Of a stretch of DNA of 64,000 nucleotides, positions 9,968-18,265 are shown piece after piece. Every line of letters begins with the position of its first letter. Position 1 is the stretch's first letter. This stretch comes from JAUVXJ01 sp964433755 (GTDB lineage Bacteria; Chloroflexota; Anaerolineae; UBA7937; B3-Chlor), in NCBI GenBank assembly GCA_964433755.1, contig CAYSSR010000004.1, positions 186,001 to 250,000 on the forward strand. The letters run 5' to 3'. Under the pieces are notes generated by a model that searched no databases, was not told where the DNA came from, and saw only the letters and a program-made list of their open reading frames with translations. The position numbers and the translations under genes were made by a program.

Positions 9968-10555
9968 GGCCCAATCCTCCCTGAGAAACAATGTGAAACC
10001 GTGTGAAAAACGCATAATCCAGTTTACGGGCCCGCTCAGTGCTTGTCAATAGGAAAATCGTACCCCTGCTCGGGACGGTCGTGGCGGAAGGGCGGCAAGG
10101 CATCGAGGCAGAAGGAGGATAGGACGAGAGTGGAAGGAAGGCGCGATGGAGAGCCGTCAGGGGGCGCTGGACGTGAAGGTCCGCCGAGCAATCCAGGTTA
10201 CGAGATAGATCCTTAGGAGGATGCCGCGGATAGCGGTTGTTTTGTCGGCCGCTATCGGTGAGGGACGGAGATCAGGCGGCGGAGCAAGGGGAGAGGGACA
10301 GAACGGTGGTTCCGCGACGACACTTACAAGCAGGAGAAGGCCCTCGGGAGGCGTCGAATCCGGAAAAGGACGTTGTCAGAGTGAGGGCATCTACTCAAGT
10401 TGTGGTGCTGCTTGGGATTGCCTTGTCTTCATAATCGTGATATAGTCAGGATGAAGAGCATTGGTTCGTGGTGTATGGATTGTGTTCCCTCGACAGTGTT
10501 TCCGTGTGTAGTCGTGACAAGGATGCTCGCGCAACGGACTCTAGGAGGAGAAACG
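9968..10555. other. Divergent intergenic region
   Basis: Divergent promoters for the regulator (minus) and the first PEP-CTERM gene (plus) must lie here. A plausible plus-strand promoter is TTGCCT (10419-10424), 16 bases, TATAGT (10441-10446). An inverted repeat GATAGCGG/CCGCTATC (10229-10236/10249-10256) could be an operator. Short open frames such as 10221-10445 look non-coding. Confidence 0.4.
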
Positions 10556-12391
10556 ATGGGCAGGAAGGGACGACAGCTAGGGAGTTGCTCTGTGTTGGCT
10601 GCGGCGCTGTTGATCACGGCGCTGGTGCTGGCGGCGGCGCCAGTCGGAGCCGCTGGAGGGGTCCGGTACGTAGACAAGTCCGTGGCCAGGAACTGCCAGG
10701 GCAAGACACCCTGCTACCACAATATCCAGGCTGCGGTCAACCACGCTGAACCCGGTGACACGATCTACGTGTTCCCGGGGACGTATGAGGCGGGTGTTGA
10801 CCTGAACCGTATGGACCCGCAGGGAGACATCGCCCTGATCACCGTGGATGCCAATGGCGATCCCACGCCGGGCACAGTGACGGTGGACAACCCTGGCGAC
10901 GCTGCGGAGATCTACACAGGTGATCCGCTGGCTCCGTTCGATGGAGACGTGACCATTGATGGATTCGTGCTCCGGTCGGAGTACGCTGCGATAGACCTGT
11001 GGGTGAGCAGTGGCTACAGCTCGCTACAGGACGCTGGCGCGGGGCTTGGACCTGCCCTGACCAGAGACGTGGAGATCCGCAACGTGGATGCCAGCCACAC
11101 GGGGGGAGACGGCATCAGCGTGAGGGCGGAAGGCGACGTCACCATCAAGGACTGCACCACGAACGACAACCAGGGATTCGGCATCGGGGTGGAGATGACG
11201 TGGGGGGACGTGACCATCACCGGCTGCATGTCCAATCAGAACAAGGGCCCGCTCACGAGTGTCGAGGGAACCATTGGCTGCTGGGCTGGTGGCATTTGTG
11301 TTCTGGGCGCTGGGGGTCAGGTGACGGTCCGAAACAACACTGCCAACGGCAATGCTGGCGAGGGCATCCTGGTCACCCCCCGGTACATTGATGGCGAAGA
11401 CGCTGGGCTGGCCTCCGTCACGACACCCGATAAGGTGATCATAGACAAGTGCACGGCCAACAACAACGACTCGGAGGGCATCACTGTCCGAGGTGCAGAG
11501 GGTGATGTGACGATCACCGACTGCACTACGAACGGTAATGATGACGGTGTGGCTGTGGCAGGATTGCTGTTTGGCGACGAGCTGGAGACAACGTTCCCCA
11601 TCGAGGTTGGGGACGTGACCATCGAGAACTGCACGTCCATCGGCAATGACGAGGCTGGGTTCGATGTCTGGGGTATCTGGGGGGCACTCTCCATCCAATC
11701 ATGCATCGCGCGCGACAACGACGATGGGGTGGATCTGAACGAAACCTGGACGGCCGAGTCCCTGCTGGTGAACGGTAGTGTCATCTGCGGCAACGAGTGT
11801 GGCGTCTATCTGGATGGACGTAAACGGGGGGATCTGGGCAACGGTGTCAGCGTGATCAACCTCGAAGGGAACTGGTGGGGCTGCGCTGGAGGTCCTGAGG
11901 CAGGGGCATGTGACCCCATCTGCGAGAGCCAGCAGGATAGCATCGCTGTGGACTTCACACCCTGGATCTCCAAGGTCAGCCACAGTGCGACGGTGGATCC
12001 GGCGATGGTCGACCAACCGACCGTAGTCAGCTTCCAATTCTCGGGCGGTCCGCCGGCAGTCTATCTGGGCCAGGGTCCTGGGGACCTGCGGGGTCCAGCT
12101 CCGTTCACGGTGCACACGGACAACGGCACCCTGAATGGCAACGGGGCGACGGTGGAGGAGTTCATCAACGCGGCCGACGGGACTCTGAAGGTGACACTGG
12201 TGCCAGCGAGAGAGGGTACGGCCACGGTGACGGTGAGCGGGCCGTGCGGGCTGAGCGATGTGCCGGGAAACACGGCTGTGTTGGGGGTGACTGCACCGGA
12301 GTTCGTACCGGAGCCGGGGAGCGTGATGCTCCTGGCTAGCGGGTTGATGGGGCTAGCTGGATACGCCGGGTTGCGGCTACGAAGGCGGTAG
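10556..12391 (+). CDS. Secreted beta-helix PEP-CTERM protein, paralogue 1
   Basis: A 611-residue exported protein: an N-terminal signal peptide (LAAALLITALVLAAAPVGAAG), then a right-handed parallel beta-helix of pectin-lyase type made of degenerate repeats of the GDVTIxxCTxxxN kind. A beta-sandwich follows (about 460-560), then a C-terminal sorting tail VPEPGSVMLL, a hydrophobic helix and LRLRRR. By family knowledge the tail is cut and anchored by an exosortase, which is not in this window. The start follows AGGAGGAG by five bases; longer frames upstream lack a ribosome site. The protein shares long, nearly identical segments with the next gene. Confidence 0.88.
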   Translation: MGRKGRQLGSCSVLAAALLITALVLAAAPVGAAGGVRYVDKSVARNCQGKTPCYHNIQAAVNHAEPGDTIYVFPGTYEAGVDLNRMDPQGDIALITVDANGDPTPGTVTVDNPGDAAEIYTGDPLAPFDGDVTIDGFVLRSEYAAIDLWVSSGYSSLQDAGAGLGPALTRDVEIRNVDASHTGGDGISVRAEGDVTIKDCTTNDNQGFGIGVEMTWGDVTITGCMSNQNKGPLTSVEGTIGCWAGGICVLGAGGQVTVRNNTANGNAGEGILVTPRYIDGEDAGLASVTTPDKVIIDKCTANNNDSEGITVRGAEGDVTITDCTTNGNDDGVAVAGLLFGDELETTFPIEVGDVTIENCTSIGNDEAGFDVWGIWGALSIQSCIARDNDDGVDLNETWTAESLLVNGSVICGNECGVYLDGRKRGDLGNGVSVINLEGNWWGCAGGPEAGACDPICESQQDSIAVDFTPWISKVSHSATVDPAMVDQPTVVSFQFSGGPPAVYLGQGPGDLRGPAPFTVHTDNGTLNGNGATVEEFINAADGTLKVTLVPAREGTATVTVSGPCGLSDVPGNTAVLGVTAPEFVPEPGSVMLLASGLMGLAGYAGLRLRRR

Positions 12392-12420
12392 TGCGCGTAT
12401 CCTGAGCGGGCTGAGGGGAC

Positions 12421-12453
12421 GGGGCCACCTACTCACAGACGGTGGCCCCTTTG
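12421..12453 (+). terminator. Intrinsic terminator
   Basis: A perfect 9-bp stem GGGGCCACC/GGTGGCCCC (12421-12429/12441-12449) followed by TTT, 30 bases after the stop of the first PEP-CTERM gene. Confidence 0.8.
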
Positions 12454-12563
12454 TCGTGTCCGAGCGCCAATGGTCAGCGTAGGATGAGCTGTTTTCGCGA
12501 CGTACCGATATGCATCGCGCTGAGCTTGACTTCAAGGTACGCCTGCGCTACCATGTCGCGCGT

Positions 12564-12597
12564 GCGGTCAAGAAGACCTTCCGATGCTCTTGACCGC
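12564..12597. promoter_or_regulatory. Inverted repeat before paralogue 2
   Basis: Perfect 10-bp arms GCGGTCAAGA and TCTTGACCGC separated by 14 bases, about 80 bases before the start of the second PEP-CTERM gene. There is no T-run, so an operator or leader structure is more likely than a terminator. Confidence 0.45.
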
Positions 12598-12677
12598 GTG
12601 AAGAGGGGATGCAGGCTTCCTCAAGGAGCCAACGATTAGCCTCGAAGCCTATACAACGGACTCAGGAGGAGACAAAG

Positions 12678-14096
12678 ATGTTCAGGAATAGGGCTCTGCC
12701 CCGTCTGGCCCGTGCTGGTGTGAGCGTGATCCCACTTCTATCCCTGCTGGTGTGCCTGGTCGCCGTGGTGCCGGTGTACGCCCAGGGTAATCGATACGTG
12801 GACAAGAACGCGACCAGACAGTGCGGTGGCAATACTCCGTGCTACACCAGCATTCAGGCTGGGGTCGACGCCGCCGAGTCTGGGGATACGATCTACGTCT
12901 ATCCGGGCACGTATGACGAGAGCGTGAACCTGAGCGCAGCCGATGCCCAGCGGGACCTGACGCTGATCACTGTCAACGCTGCCGGAGTTCCCACACCGGG
13001 CACGGTCACCGTACAGTACTCGGGAATCGAGGCGGAGTTGTTCACAACTCCAGCACTGGACGGTGACCTGACCATAGAGGGCTTCGTACTGCATTCAGCG
13101 TTTCCTGGCATAGAGGTGGAGGTGGACGGCGGGCCCGGTGCGAACAGGGACGTCGTGATCAGAGACGTCACAGCCACTGAAACGGATGACGATGGCATCG
13201 CGGTGTCCGCCGACGGGAATGTCAGTATCTCCGGGTCCACGGCGAGCGACAATGACCAGTATGGCATCTATGTCCTGTCGGAAGGCGATGTGCTCCTCAG
13301 TGATTGCACAGCCAGTGGCAACGGATTGAGTGGAATCCGGATACATACCCTCGGACACGTGGCGATCACGAACTGCACCGCCGAGGGGAATGGCGTGGTA
13401 GGGTTCGACGTGGACGACCCTGGAAGCCTGGCCATCACGGCATGTATAGCCCGAGATAATGAGGGCAGCGGGGTAGCACTCGAATCCTACCCCACGGCCC
13501 TGGAGGTGGAAGGTAGCATCATCTGCGGCAACGGTGAGGCGGGCCTGGAACTTGAGAGCGTCGTCCAGGTCGACGCTGAGGGCAACTGGTGGGGCTGCGC
13601 TGGTGGGCCAGGGGCTGCGGGGTGCGACACGATAGACCAAGGGCGGGGATCGGTGGACTTCGCACCCTGGATATCCAAGATCACGTCCAGCGGGACGCCC
13701 GATCCGGCCACGATTGGTCAACCCACGGTGGTCAGTTTCCGGTTCCATGGCGGTTCGCCAGCGCTGTACCTGGGCCAGGGCCCGGGGGACCTGAGGGGAC
13801 CGGCCCCTTTCACGGTGCACACCGATAATGGCACGCTGAATGGGAGCGGGGCCACGGTGGAGGAGTTCGTCAACGCGGCCAACGGGACTTTGAAGGTGAC
13901 TCTGGTGCCAGAGAGAGAAGGCACGGCCACGGTGACGGTATCGGGGCCCTGCGGTCTTTCTGACCTGGATGGAGCCACAGTTGTCCTGCAGGTGTCGGCG
14001 GTGGAGTTCGTACCGGAGCCGGGGAGCGTGATGCTGCTGGCTAGCGGGTTGATGGGTCTGGCTGGATACGCCGGGCTGCGGGCGAGGAAGAGATAG
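12678..14096 (+). CDS. Secreted beta-helix PEP-CTERM protein, paralogue 2
   Basis: A 472-residue paralogue of the protein before it, with the same order: signal peptide ending in VPVYAQG, motif RYVDKN plus CGGNTPCYTSIQAG, beta-helix repeats (fewer than in paralogue 1), the NWWGCAGGPG motif, the beta-sandwich and the tail VPEPGSVMLL. The last 150 residues are almost identical to those of paralogue 1, which suggests recent duplication or gene conversion. The leader just before the start (ACGGACTCAGGAGGAGA) is also shared. Probably a surface or exopolymer-associated protein. The size difference comes from loss or gain of helix coils. Confidence 0.88.
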   Translation: MFRNRALPRLARAGVSVIPLLSLLVCLVAVVPVYAQGNRYVDKNATRQCGGNTPCYTSIQAGVDAAESGDTIYVYPGTYDESVNLSAADAQRDLTLITVNAAGVPTPGTVTVQYSGIEAELFTTPALDGDLTIEGFVLHSAFPGIEVEVDGGPGANRDVVIRDVTATETDDDGIAVSADGNVSISGSTASDNDQYGIYVLSEGDVLLSDCTASGNGLSGIRIHTLGHVAITNCTAEGNGVVGFDVDDPGSLAITACIARDNEGSGVALESYPTALEVEGSIICGNGEAGLELESVVQVDAEGNWWGCAGGPGAAGCDTIDQGRGSVDFAPWISKITSSGTPDPATIGQPTVVSFRFHGGSPALYLGQGPGDLRGPAPFTVHTDNGTLNGSGATVEEFVNAANGTLKVTLVPEREGTATVTVSGPCGLSDLDGATVVLQVSAVEFVPEPGSVMLLASGLMGLAGYAGLRARKR

Positions 14097-14126
14097 CTCT
14101 GATCGTCAGCAACTCACGAGGAGAAC

Positions 14127-14160
14127 AAGGGCCACCATCGGCACGATGGTGGCCCTTGAG
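14127..14160 (+). terminator. Intrinsic terminator
   Basis: A perfect 14-bp stem (14127-14140 with 14144-14157) and a 3-base loop, 30 bases after the stop of paralogue 2. Its core GGGCCACC is shared with the terminators at 12421 and 15345, so the terminators were duplicated with the genes. Confidence 0.8.
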
Positions 14161-14232
14161 TTTGCAGACTATGGGGCCGCGAGAGTCTCCCCGTCCGGGG
14201 CGTCGCTTCTGGCGATCGCAGAGCGATGCTGG

Positions 14233-14790
14233 CTACTTGCCCTCGTGATAGTAGATCCTGACGCCGCGCACGTACAGGTTCGTGTCATCATCCAGTGTCA
14301 ACCACAACCACGCTTGATGGGCGGTGTTTATGCGGCTGGGACTGACGTTTGGATCACTCCAGACGTGGTACCCCTCTGCCCACTGTATTCCCGTGTCAAT
14401 GCGAGCCATCTCCTTTCTCGCCCACTCCTTCGAGAGGTTCGAGCGATACAGGGCCAGAATCGCCCCGGCACCGGTGTTGGAGTCGTTCGCCATGAGTTCC
14501 ACCTTCTCCACCGTCACCAGCCCGTCGTGCGGGAATTGGACGGGTGCAACCAATTCAATGGTGGTGCCATCGGCGCGCGACCGTAGGTAGTCCCCATACT
14601 TCTCATGGGGCGTGGGACGGTAGCTCGAATCGTAGACAGGGCTGAACTCGGCGGTGGAGATGCTGAGTTTCTTGGTGGCCGACGCGGCAGCGGGGCGTGC
14701 TCCCAGTCCGACTCCTGTAGCGCCGATCAACACGGCCATCGGCAGCGCCCCCAGCAGCACAGCCAGCAACAACTCGTGTACGCCTTTCAT
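14233..14790 (-). CDS. Small secreted protein, family not recognised
   Basis: 185 residues. The N-terminus is a signal peptide (hydrophobic core LLLAVLLGALPMAVLIGATG, cut probably after AAA or ASA near residue 36). The mature part is mixed beta and polar, with WLTLDDDTNLYVRGVRIYY near the C-terminus, like a jelly-roll or carbohydrate-binding sandwich, but I cannot name the family. A clear AAGGAG ribosome site precedes the start. It lies opposite to the PEP-CTERM genes and could be a surface partner of them, which is inference only. Confidence 0.7.
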   Translation of the reverse strand: MKGVHELLLAVLLGALPMAVLIGATGVGLGARPAAASATKKLSISTAEFSPVYDSSYRPTPHEKYGDYLRSRADGTTIELVAPVQFPHDGLVTVEKVELMANDSNTGAGAILALYRSNLSKEWARKEMARIDTGIQWAEGYHVWSDPNVSPSRINTAHQAWLWLTLDDDTNLYVRGVRIYYHEGK

Positions 14791-15167
14791 CCTTCACTCC
14801 TTTCGAACAGTGGCCTTGCGTTGGGTATGGTCTAGGATAGCGGCGGTCGATCAGCCGCCTTCGTCGGCAGTCCAATCATGGAGGTAGCCCTAGGCGCCGA
14901 TGCCACGTTTCGGGTGCTGCCTTCAAAGAGAAGCGCGCCGTTTTCTGTCTGTTTGAGGCGTCAGAGCCGCGTCTTTCCATGGCGATCAGTTCTTGGGACG
15001 TCTCGTCACCACAGTGTGTGAAGCGGTGTGCAGCGCTCCTGACTTTGCTATTCTCCGCAGGAGACCATTGGTCCTCGACTCATTGAGAGTATACGTGCAT
15101 CGTTCGCACTGGTCAAGCAAGTGGTGTGGCGCACACGAGGAGTTCCAAGCGACGGGCGCGCGTCTTC
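14791..15167. other. Gap without a recognisable intact gene
   Basis: About 380 bases between the small secreted protein and the PEP-CTERM remnant. It presumably holds the promoter of the minus-strand gene and the eroded body of the third beta-helix gene. No frame of coding quality is seen. Confidence 0.5.
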
Positions 15168-15310
15168 CTTTGACCGATGTGCCAGGAAACACGATTGTGC
15201 TGGGGGTGACGGCACCGGGGTTCGTGCCGGAGCTGGCTAGCGTGATGCTGCTGGCTAGCGGGTTGATGGGTCTGGCGGGGTACGCCGGGCTGCGGCTGAG
15301 GAAGAGATAG
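15168..15310 (+). pseudogene. 3' remnant of a third PEP-CTERM beta-helix gene
   Basis: The frame from about 15168 reads PLTDVPGNTIVLGVTAPGF, then VPELASVMLL, then a hydrophobic helix and LRLRKR before the stop. This matches the last 45 residues of paralogue 1 (SDVPGNTAVLGVTAPEF, VPEPGS) at both protein and DNA level. The upstream beta-helix body is absent and the PEP motif has become PEL, so the fragment should be non-functional even if translated. A terminator of the same type follows. Confidence 0.8.
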
Positions 15311-15344
15311 CTCGGGCATCTCGCCTGCGAGATCAGGAGATTGG

Positions 15345-15373
15345 GGCCACCGTCCACAAGCCGGTGGCCTTTC
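15345..15373 (+). terminator. Intrinsic terminator of the PEP-CTERM remnant
   Basis: Stem GGCCACCG/CGGTGGCC (15345-15352/15362-15369) followed by TTT. It is the third member of the terminator family seen at 12421 and 14127. Confidence 0.65.
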
Positions 15374-15404
15374 TGTCTGTTACCTTAAAGATTGCCGGTC
15401 CATC

Positions 15405-15448
15405 TTGACAAGGGGTACGATCTGGGTTATAATTAGAACACTTGTTCT
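15405..15448 (+). promoter_or_regulatory. Consensus sigma-70 promoter with LexA-like operator
   Basis: TTGACA (15405-15410), a 17-base spacer and TATAAT (15428-15433): a perfect consensus. A perfect inverted repeat AGAACA-CT-TGTTCT (15435-15448) lies exactly where transcription would start. It has the GAAC-N4-GTTC form of Gram-positive-type LexA boxes, so the promoter should be strong and tightly repressed, opening on DNA damage. The LexA assignment is inference from the motif. Confidence 0.8.
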
Positions 15449-15464
15449 ATTGGCAGGGTAGATC

Positions 15465-15671
15465 ATGCCTGATATGCAGTTTCTAGACAAAGTACGCAAG
15501 TTGAAGGTTCACGAGAGGGCCGTGCGGGAGCCCTCTCAGGTCAGGTCAGAACTCACGCGGGTCTTCCCCTCTCTGGAACGCCTCCTGGGCTTTCTGGAGG
15601 AGGTGCCCGATAGCGCTGAACTGGAAGTGAGCCGCCAGAAGAGCAAGTACGTCTTGCGTATCAGGCAGTAG
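15465..15671 (+). CDS. Small protein under the LexA-like promoter
   Basis: 68 residues beginning MPDMQFLDKVRKLKVHE; basic, probably helical at the N-terminus, ending KSKYVLRIRQ. I do not recognise the family. Its promoter and operator (15405-15448) are unusually clear and a strong terminator follows at 15753, so it is a single-gene unit at the left edge of the phage-like cluster. A phage regulator or SOS-induced small protein would fit that place, but nothing in the sequence proves it. Confidence 0.65.
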   Translation: MPDMQFLDKVRKLKVHERAVREPSQVRSELTRVFPSLERLLGFLEEVPDSAELEVSRQKSKYVLRIRQ

Positions 15672-15752
15672 AGCACCCTTAGAGAGAGCATAGGCCTCCA
15701 GTAACCGGGGAAGGGGCTAGGGCCTCGTCGCTCCCCAAGCGAAGTCCGCAAG

Positions 15753-15809
15753 GGAGCCCCGGGACTCATTCTCGATCAGAGATCGAGGGTGGATCCCGGG
15801 GCTCCTTTT
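15753..15809 (+). terminator. Strong intrinsic terminator
   Basis: Arms GGAGCCCCGGGA (15753-15764) and TCCCGGGGCTCC (15794-15805) pair perfectly, with an inner CTCGATC/GATCGAG stem in the loop, followed by TTTT. It separates the small SOS-type gene from the structural genes. Confidence 0.8.
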
Positions 15810-15840
15810 CGTTGGAGGGCCTGTTCGATAGGGACAGACG

Positions 15841-16161
15841 ATGACTACAGACGTAAGACACATACTGATCCTGTCGGTCTTCGCCCTGGTAGCCATCCTG
15901 AGTGGCACGGCCTGCTACTACCTCTCACTCTTCAGGCCGCGGAGACCAGGAGCGACGGCCATGGTCCTGTTGACGGCCTTCATCTTCTGGCAGGACCTGC
16001 TGTGGGGCAGTGTGTTTGCCGTGGCCACCATGCGCAGCCGGGTGGTGAGCTTCGACGTGCTGGCGGGGAGCCTCTTCTGCCCCATCCTGGCAGTGGGGCT
16101 GCTGGGCAGTCTGGGCACCGGGCTCCTCTTTCTGCTCATCGTCAGGAGGGAGCTGAGATGA
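15841..16161 (+). CDS. Small membrane protein
   Basis: 106 residues with three hydrophobic segments (about 8-28, 40-62 and 75-100) and a short basic end. It could be a holin or another phage membrane protein; no specific family is recognised. Its stop codon overlaps the next start (ATGA at 16158), typical of a tight phage operon. No good ribosome site is seen before the ATG. Confidence 0.55.
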   Translation: MTTDVRHILILSVFALVAILSGTACYYLSLFRPRRPGATAMVLLTAFIFWQDLLWGSVFAVATMRSRVVSFDVLAGSLFCPILAVGLLGSLGTGLLFLLIVRRELR

Positions 16162-16295
16162 CTGCAACCAGAACTGCGGCGGTACGACTGTACGGATGGC
16201 TGTTTCGTCTGTTGCTCGTCGTGGTGCCCAGCGCCCGGGAGCTAGATGGGGTTCTCGAAATGCTGGATGGTGAGGGCGATGAGTGGATTCTATAG
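16158..16295 (+). CDS. Very small protein overlapping its neighbours
   Basis: 45 residues, starting in the ATGA overlap with the membrane protein gene. The N-terminal half has a hydrophobic stretch (LYGWLFRLLLVVV) and the C-terminal half is acidic. A GGAGG-type site (GTCAGGAGGG) lies about nine bases upstream of the ATG. Function unknown. It belongs to the early part of the phage-like operon and its end overlaps the next gene. Confidence 0.45.
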   Translation: MTATRTAAVRLYGWLFRLLLVVVPSARELDGVLEMLDGEGDEWIL

Positions 16296-16581
16296 CAGGA
16301 CCTTCTCCGAGGATGAGATCCTGGACGTAGGGCGGCTGGCCGCCGCGGGAGATGTCTCACTGGAGGAAGAGATCGGCATGTTGCGCGTCTGTATGCGGCG
16401 TGTGCTGGAGGCGGACATCGATCCAGAGCAGAGTCTCCACTTGCTATCCAAAGGAGTGGGCCAGCTAGCCAAGCTGATGCGGGCCAAGAGGGCTCTCTCC
16501 GGCGACGCGGCGGACGGTCTGGCAGACGCCTTCGCCAAGGCGCTCGACGAGCTCTCTACAGAGTTGGGGATCGATCTATGA
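16279..16581 (+). CDS. Small acidic helical protein of the phage-like operon
   Basis: 100 residues from the ATG at 16279 (MSGFYSRTFSEDEILDVG). The sequence is strongly helical, with MLRVCMRRVLEADIDPEQSL and a Leu/Ala-rich C-terminus. Place and size would suit a small terminase subunit or a packaging accessory factor upstream of the portal gene, but no HTH motif is evident, so the role is open. It overlaps the preceding small gene by 17 bases. Confidence 0.55.
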   Translation: MSGFYSRTFSEDEILDVGRLAAAGDVSLEEEIGMLRVCMRRVLEADIDPEQSLHLLSKGVGQLAKLMRAKRALSGDAADGLADAFAKALDELSTELGIDL

Positions 16582-16587
16582 GGGTGA

Positions 16588-16661
16588 CTGGGGGGTCCAT
16601 GTCACGGTGGGCGGAGCGGAGAGTAATGCCGCGAGGGCTGAGACCCCCCAGACCGCCCACC
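16588..16661 (+). ncRNA. Interleaved stems: candidate pseudoknot RNA
   Basis: Two perfect stems interlock. Stem A is CTGGGGGGTC (16588-16597) with GACCCCCCAG (16642-16651). Stem B is GGTGGGCGG (16606-16614) with CCGCCCACC (16653-16661). The order A-B-A'-B' is that of an H-type pseudoknot. It lies in the gap just before the ribosome site of the gene at 16677. Confidence 0.45.
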
Positions 16662-16676
16662 AGGGAGTAGGGAGAG

Positions 16677-16931
16677 ATGTCGAGAGATGGAGAGGGTGTG
16701 GAGAGGCTGAAGGAGGTTCTGCGCAGGTACCGCGGGACCAGGGCCCGAGGGGTGTCTGTGGATGAGCGGCCCGGCTGCGTGTACGGGATGTTGACCAGGG
16801 AGCAGCTCGACGACCTGGCGGAGGACATGAAGCAGTTGAAGGCGACCCTGAACAGGATCTACGTCTCGGTGGTCATGTTACTGGTCGGACTGGTGCTCAA
16901 CACAGTGTTGGAGAGGTTGGGTGTGATATGA
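16677..16931 (+). CDS. Small protein with C-terminal membrane anchor
   Basis: 84 residues. A basic N-terminus (EVLRRYRGTRARG) and a helical middle (LTREQLDDLAEDMKQLKATL) lead to one C-terminal hydrophobic segment (IYVSVVMLLVGLVLNTVL). GGGAG precedes the ATG and the stop overlaps the portal start (ATGA). It resembles small phage accessory proteins with a coiled coil and one membrane helix. Function unknown. Confidence 0.6.
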   Translation: MSRDGEGVERLKEVLRRYRGTRARGVSVDERPGCVYGMLTREQLDDLAEDMKQLKATLNRIYVSVVMLLVGLVLNTVLERLGVI

Positions 16932-18262
16932 GTCTGCGGGGTCGGCTGGCGGAGGCGTTGTTCGGGGACGTGATCGACTCGCGGGTCCAGGCTGCGGTCA
17001 AGGTGGTGGACGACAAGTGGTGGCGTCAGGTGGACGGGGCGGCCGGGCCTCAAGACAAGAAGTGGTGGGAGCTGCGGGACGACTTCGAGGATGCGCTGGA
17101 GGCCTGGAGGACAAACCCGCTGGCGTTCCGCGTGGTGGGTCTCACCAGCGATTACGTGATCGGCCGAGGCGTGCAGGTATCGTCGCCGGTGGAGTACGTG
17201 GAGCGGTTCATCGGCGAGTTCTGGAGCCACGCGCAGAACCGCATGGAAGAGCGGCTGTACTCGTGGTGCGACGAGCTCACGAGGGCGGGCGAGCTCTTCG
17301 TGGTGATGTTCACCAACCCTGCTGACGGGATGAGCTACGTACGAGGGATCCCGGCGGTGAAGATCGACCGGATAGAGACCGATCCCGAGGACCTGGAGCG
17401 GGAGCTCAGCTACCACGAGTTGCGCAACGACGATCCGATCCAGGGCAAGACCTGGTCGGGTTGGGAGACGGGCAAGGATGACGCGAGCAGGCCGGTGATC
17501 CTGCACTACGCGGTGAACCGGGCTGTGGGGTGCGTGCGAGGCCAAGGGGACCTGGTTCCGATCTTGCCCTGGTTGCGGCGGTACCGGGAGTGGCTGGAGG
17601 ACCGGGTGAGGGTGAACCGGTACAAGAACGCCTTCCTGTGGCACGTGAAGCTGACGGGTGCCGGTCCTGGTGACGTGGAGCAGAAGCAAGCTCAGTACAG
17701 CAAGCCGCCTTCGCCGGGAAGTGTGATCGTGACCGACGAGACGGAGGAATGGTCGCCAGTTCAGCCGAAGATCGAGGCAGAGGACGTCAAGGATGACGGG
17801 AAGGCTCTGAGGCTGATGGTGGCAGCCGGGGCTGGGCTCCCCCTGCACTTCCTGGCGGAGGGCGAGAGTGCGACGAGGGCCACGGCTCGGGAGATGGTAG
17901 GTCCTACGGTGCGGCACTACGAGCGGCGGCAACAGTTCTTCGGCGAGCTGCTGGTGGACGTGGTGGAGAAGGCGCTGTACCGGGCGAGGGTGCAAGGCAG
18001 GATGCCGCACGTTCCCCACGGTGGATACCAGGTGGGGTACAGGGTCTGCGAGCTGACGGAAGACGACAACCTGAAGGTAGCGCAGGCAGCCAGGGAGATC
18101 ATCGAGTACCTGCGGCAGATGCGTGATGCGGGGTGGATCACGAAGCGGAAGGCCGTGGAGATGGCGTACAAGTTCGCAGGCGAGGTGGTGGACGTGGAGG
18201 GCCTGCTGCAAGAGTTGGACAGGGAGGCTGCGGAGGTGGCCGGGCCGGAGCAAGGGAGGTGA
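16928..18262 (+). CDS. Phage portal protein
   Basis: 444 residues, the size of many portal proteins. Recognised by overall pattern: an N-terminal region leading to a trans-membrane-free core with GRGVQVSSP, a central stretch with LHYAVNRAVGCVRGQGDLVPIL and LRRYREWLEDRVRVNRYKN (the typical portal region where a smaller residue set precedes the stem), then GAGLPLHFLAEGES. A helical C-terminus follows. The portal forms the dodecameric DNA gate at one capsid vertex and docks the terminase. It lies next to the capsid gene, as in tailed phages, but the terminase gene is 5.7 kb downstream rather than upstream. Confidence 0.75.
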   Translation: MSLRGRLAEALFGDVIDSRVQAAVKVVDDKWWRQVDGAAGPQDKKWWELRDDFEDALEAWRTNPLAFRVVGLTSDYVIGRGVQVSSPVEYVERFIGEFWSHAQNRMEERLYSWCDELTRAGELFVVMFTNPADGMSYVRGIPAVKIDRIETDPEDLERELSYHELRNDDPIQGKTWSGWETGKDDASRPVILHYAVNRAVGCVRGQGDLVPILPWLRRYREWLEDRVRVNRYKNAFLWHVKLTGAGPGDVEQKQAQYSKPPSPGSVIVTDETEEWSPVQPKIEAEDVKDDGKALRLMVAAGAGLPLHFLAEGESATRATAREMVGPTVRHYERRQQFFGELLVDVVEKALYRARVQGRMPHVPHGGYQVGYRVCELTEDDNLKVAQAAREIIEYLRQMRDAGWITKRKAVEMAYKFAGEVVDVEGLLQELDREAAEVAGPEQGR

Positions 18263-18265
18263 CTG

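Noticed and set aside
10221..10445. 74-codon frame between the regulator and the first PEP-CTERM gene
   Set aside because: Its purine-rich site touches the ATG, the composition is Gly/Ser/Arg low complexity, and it overlaps the likely promoter region.
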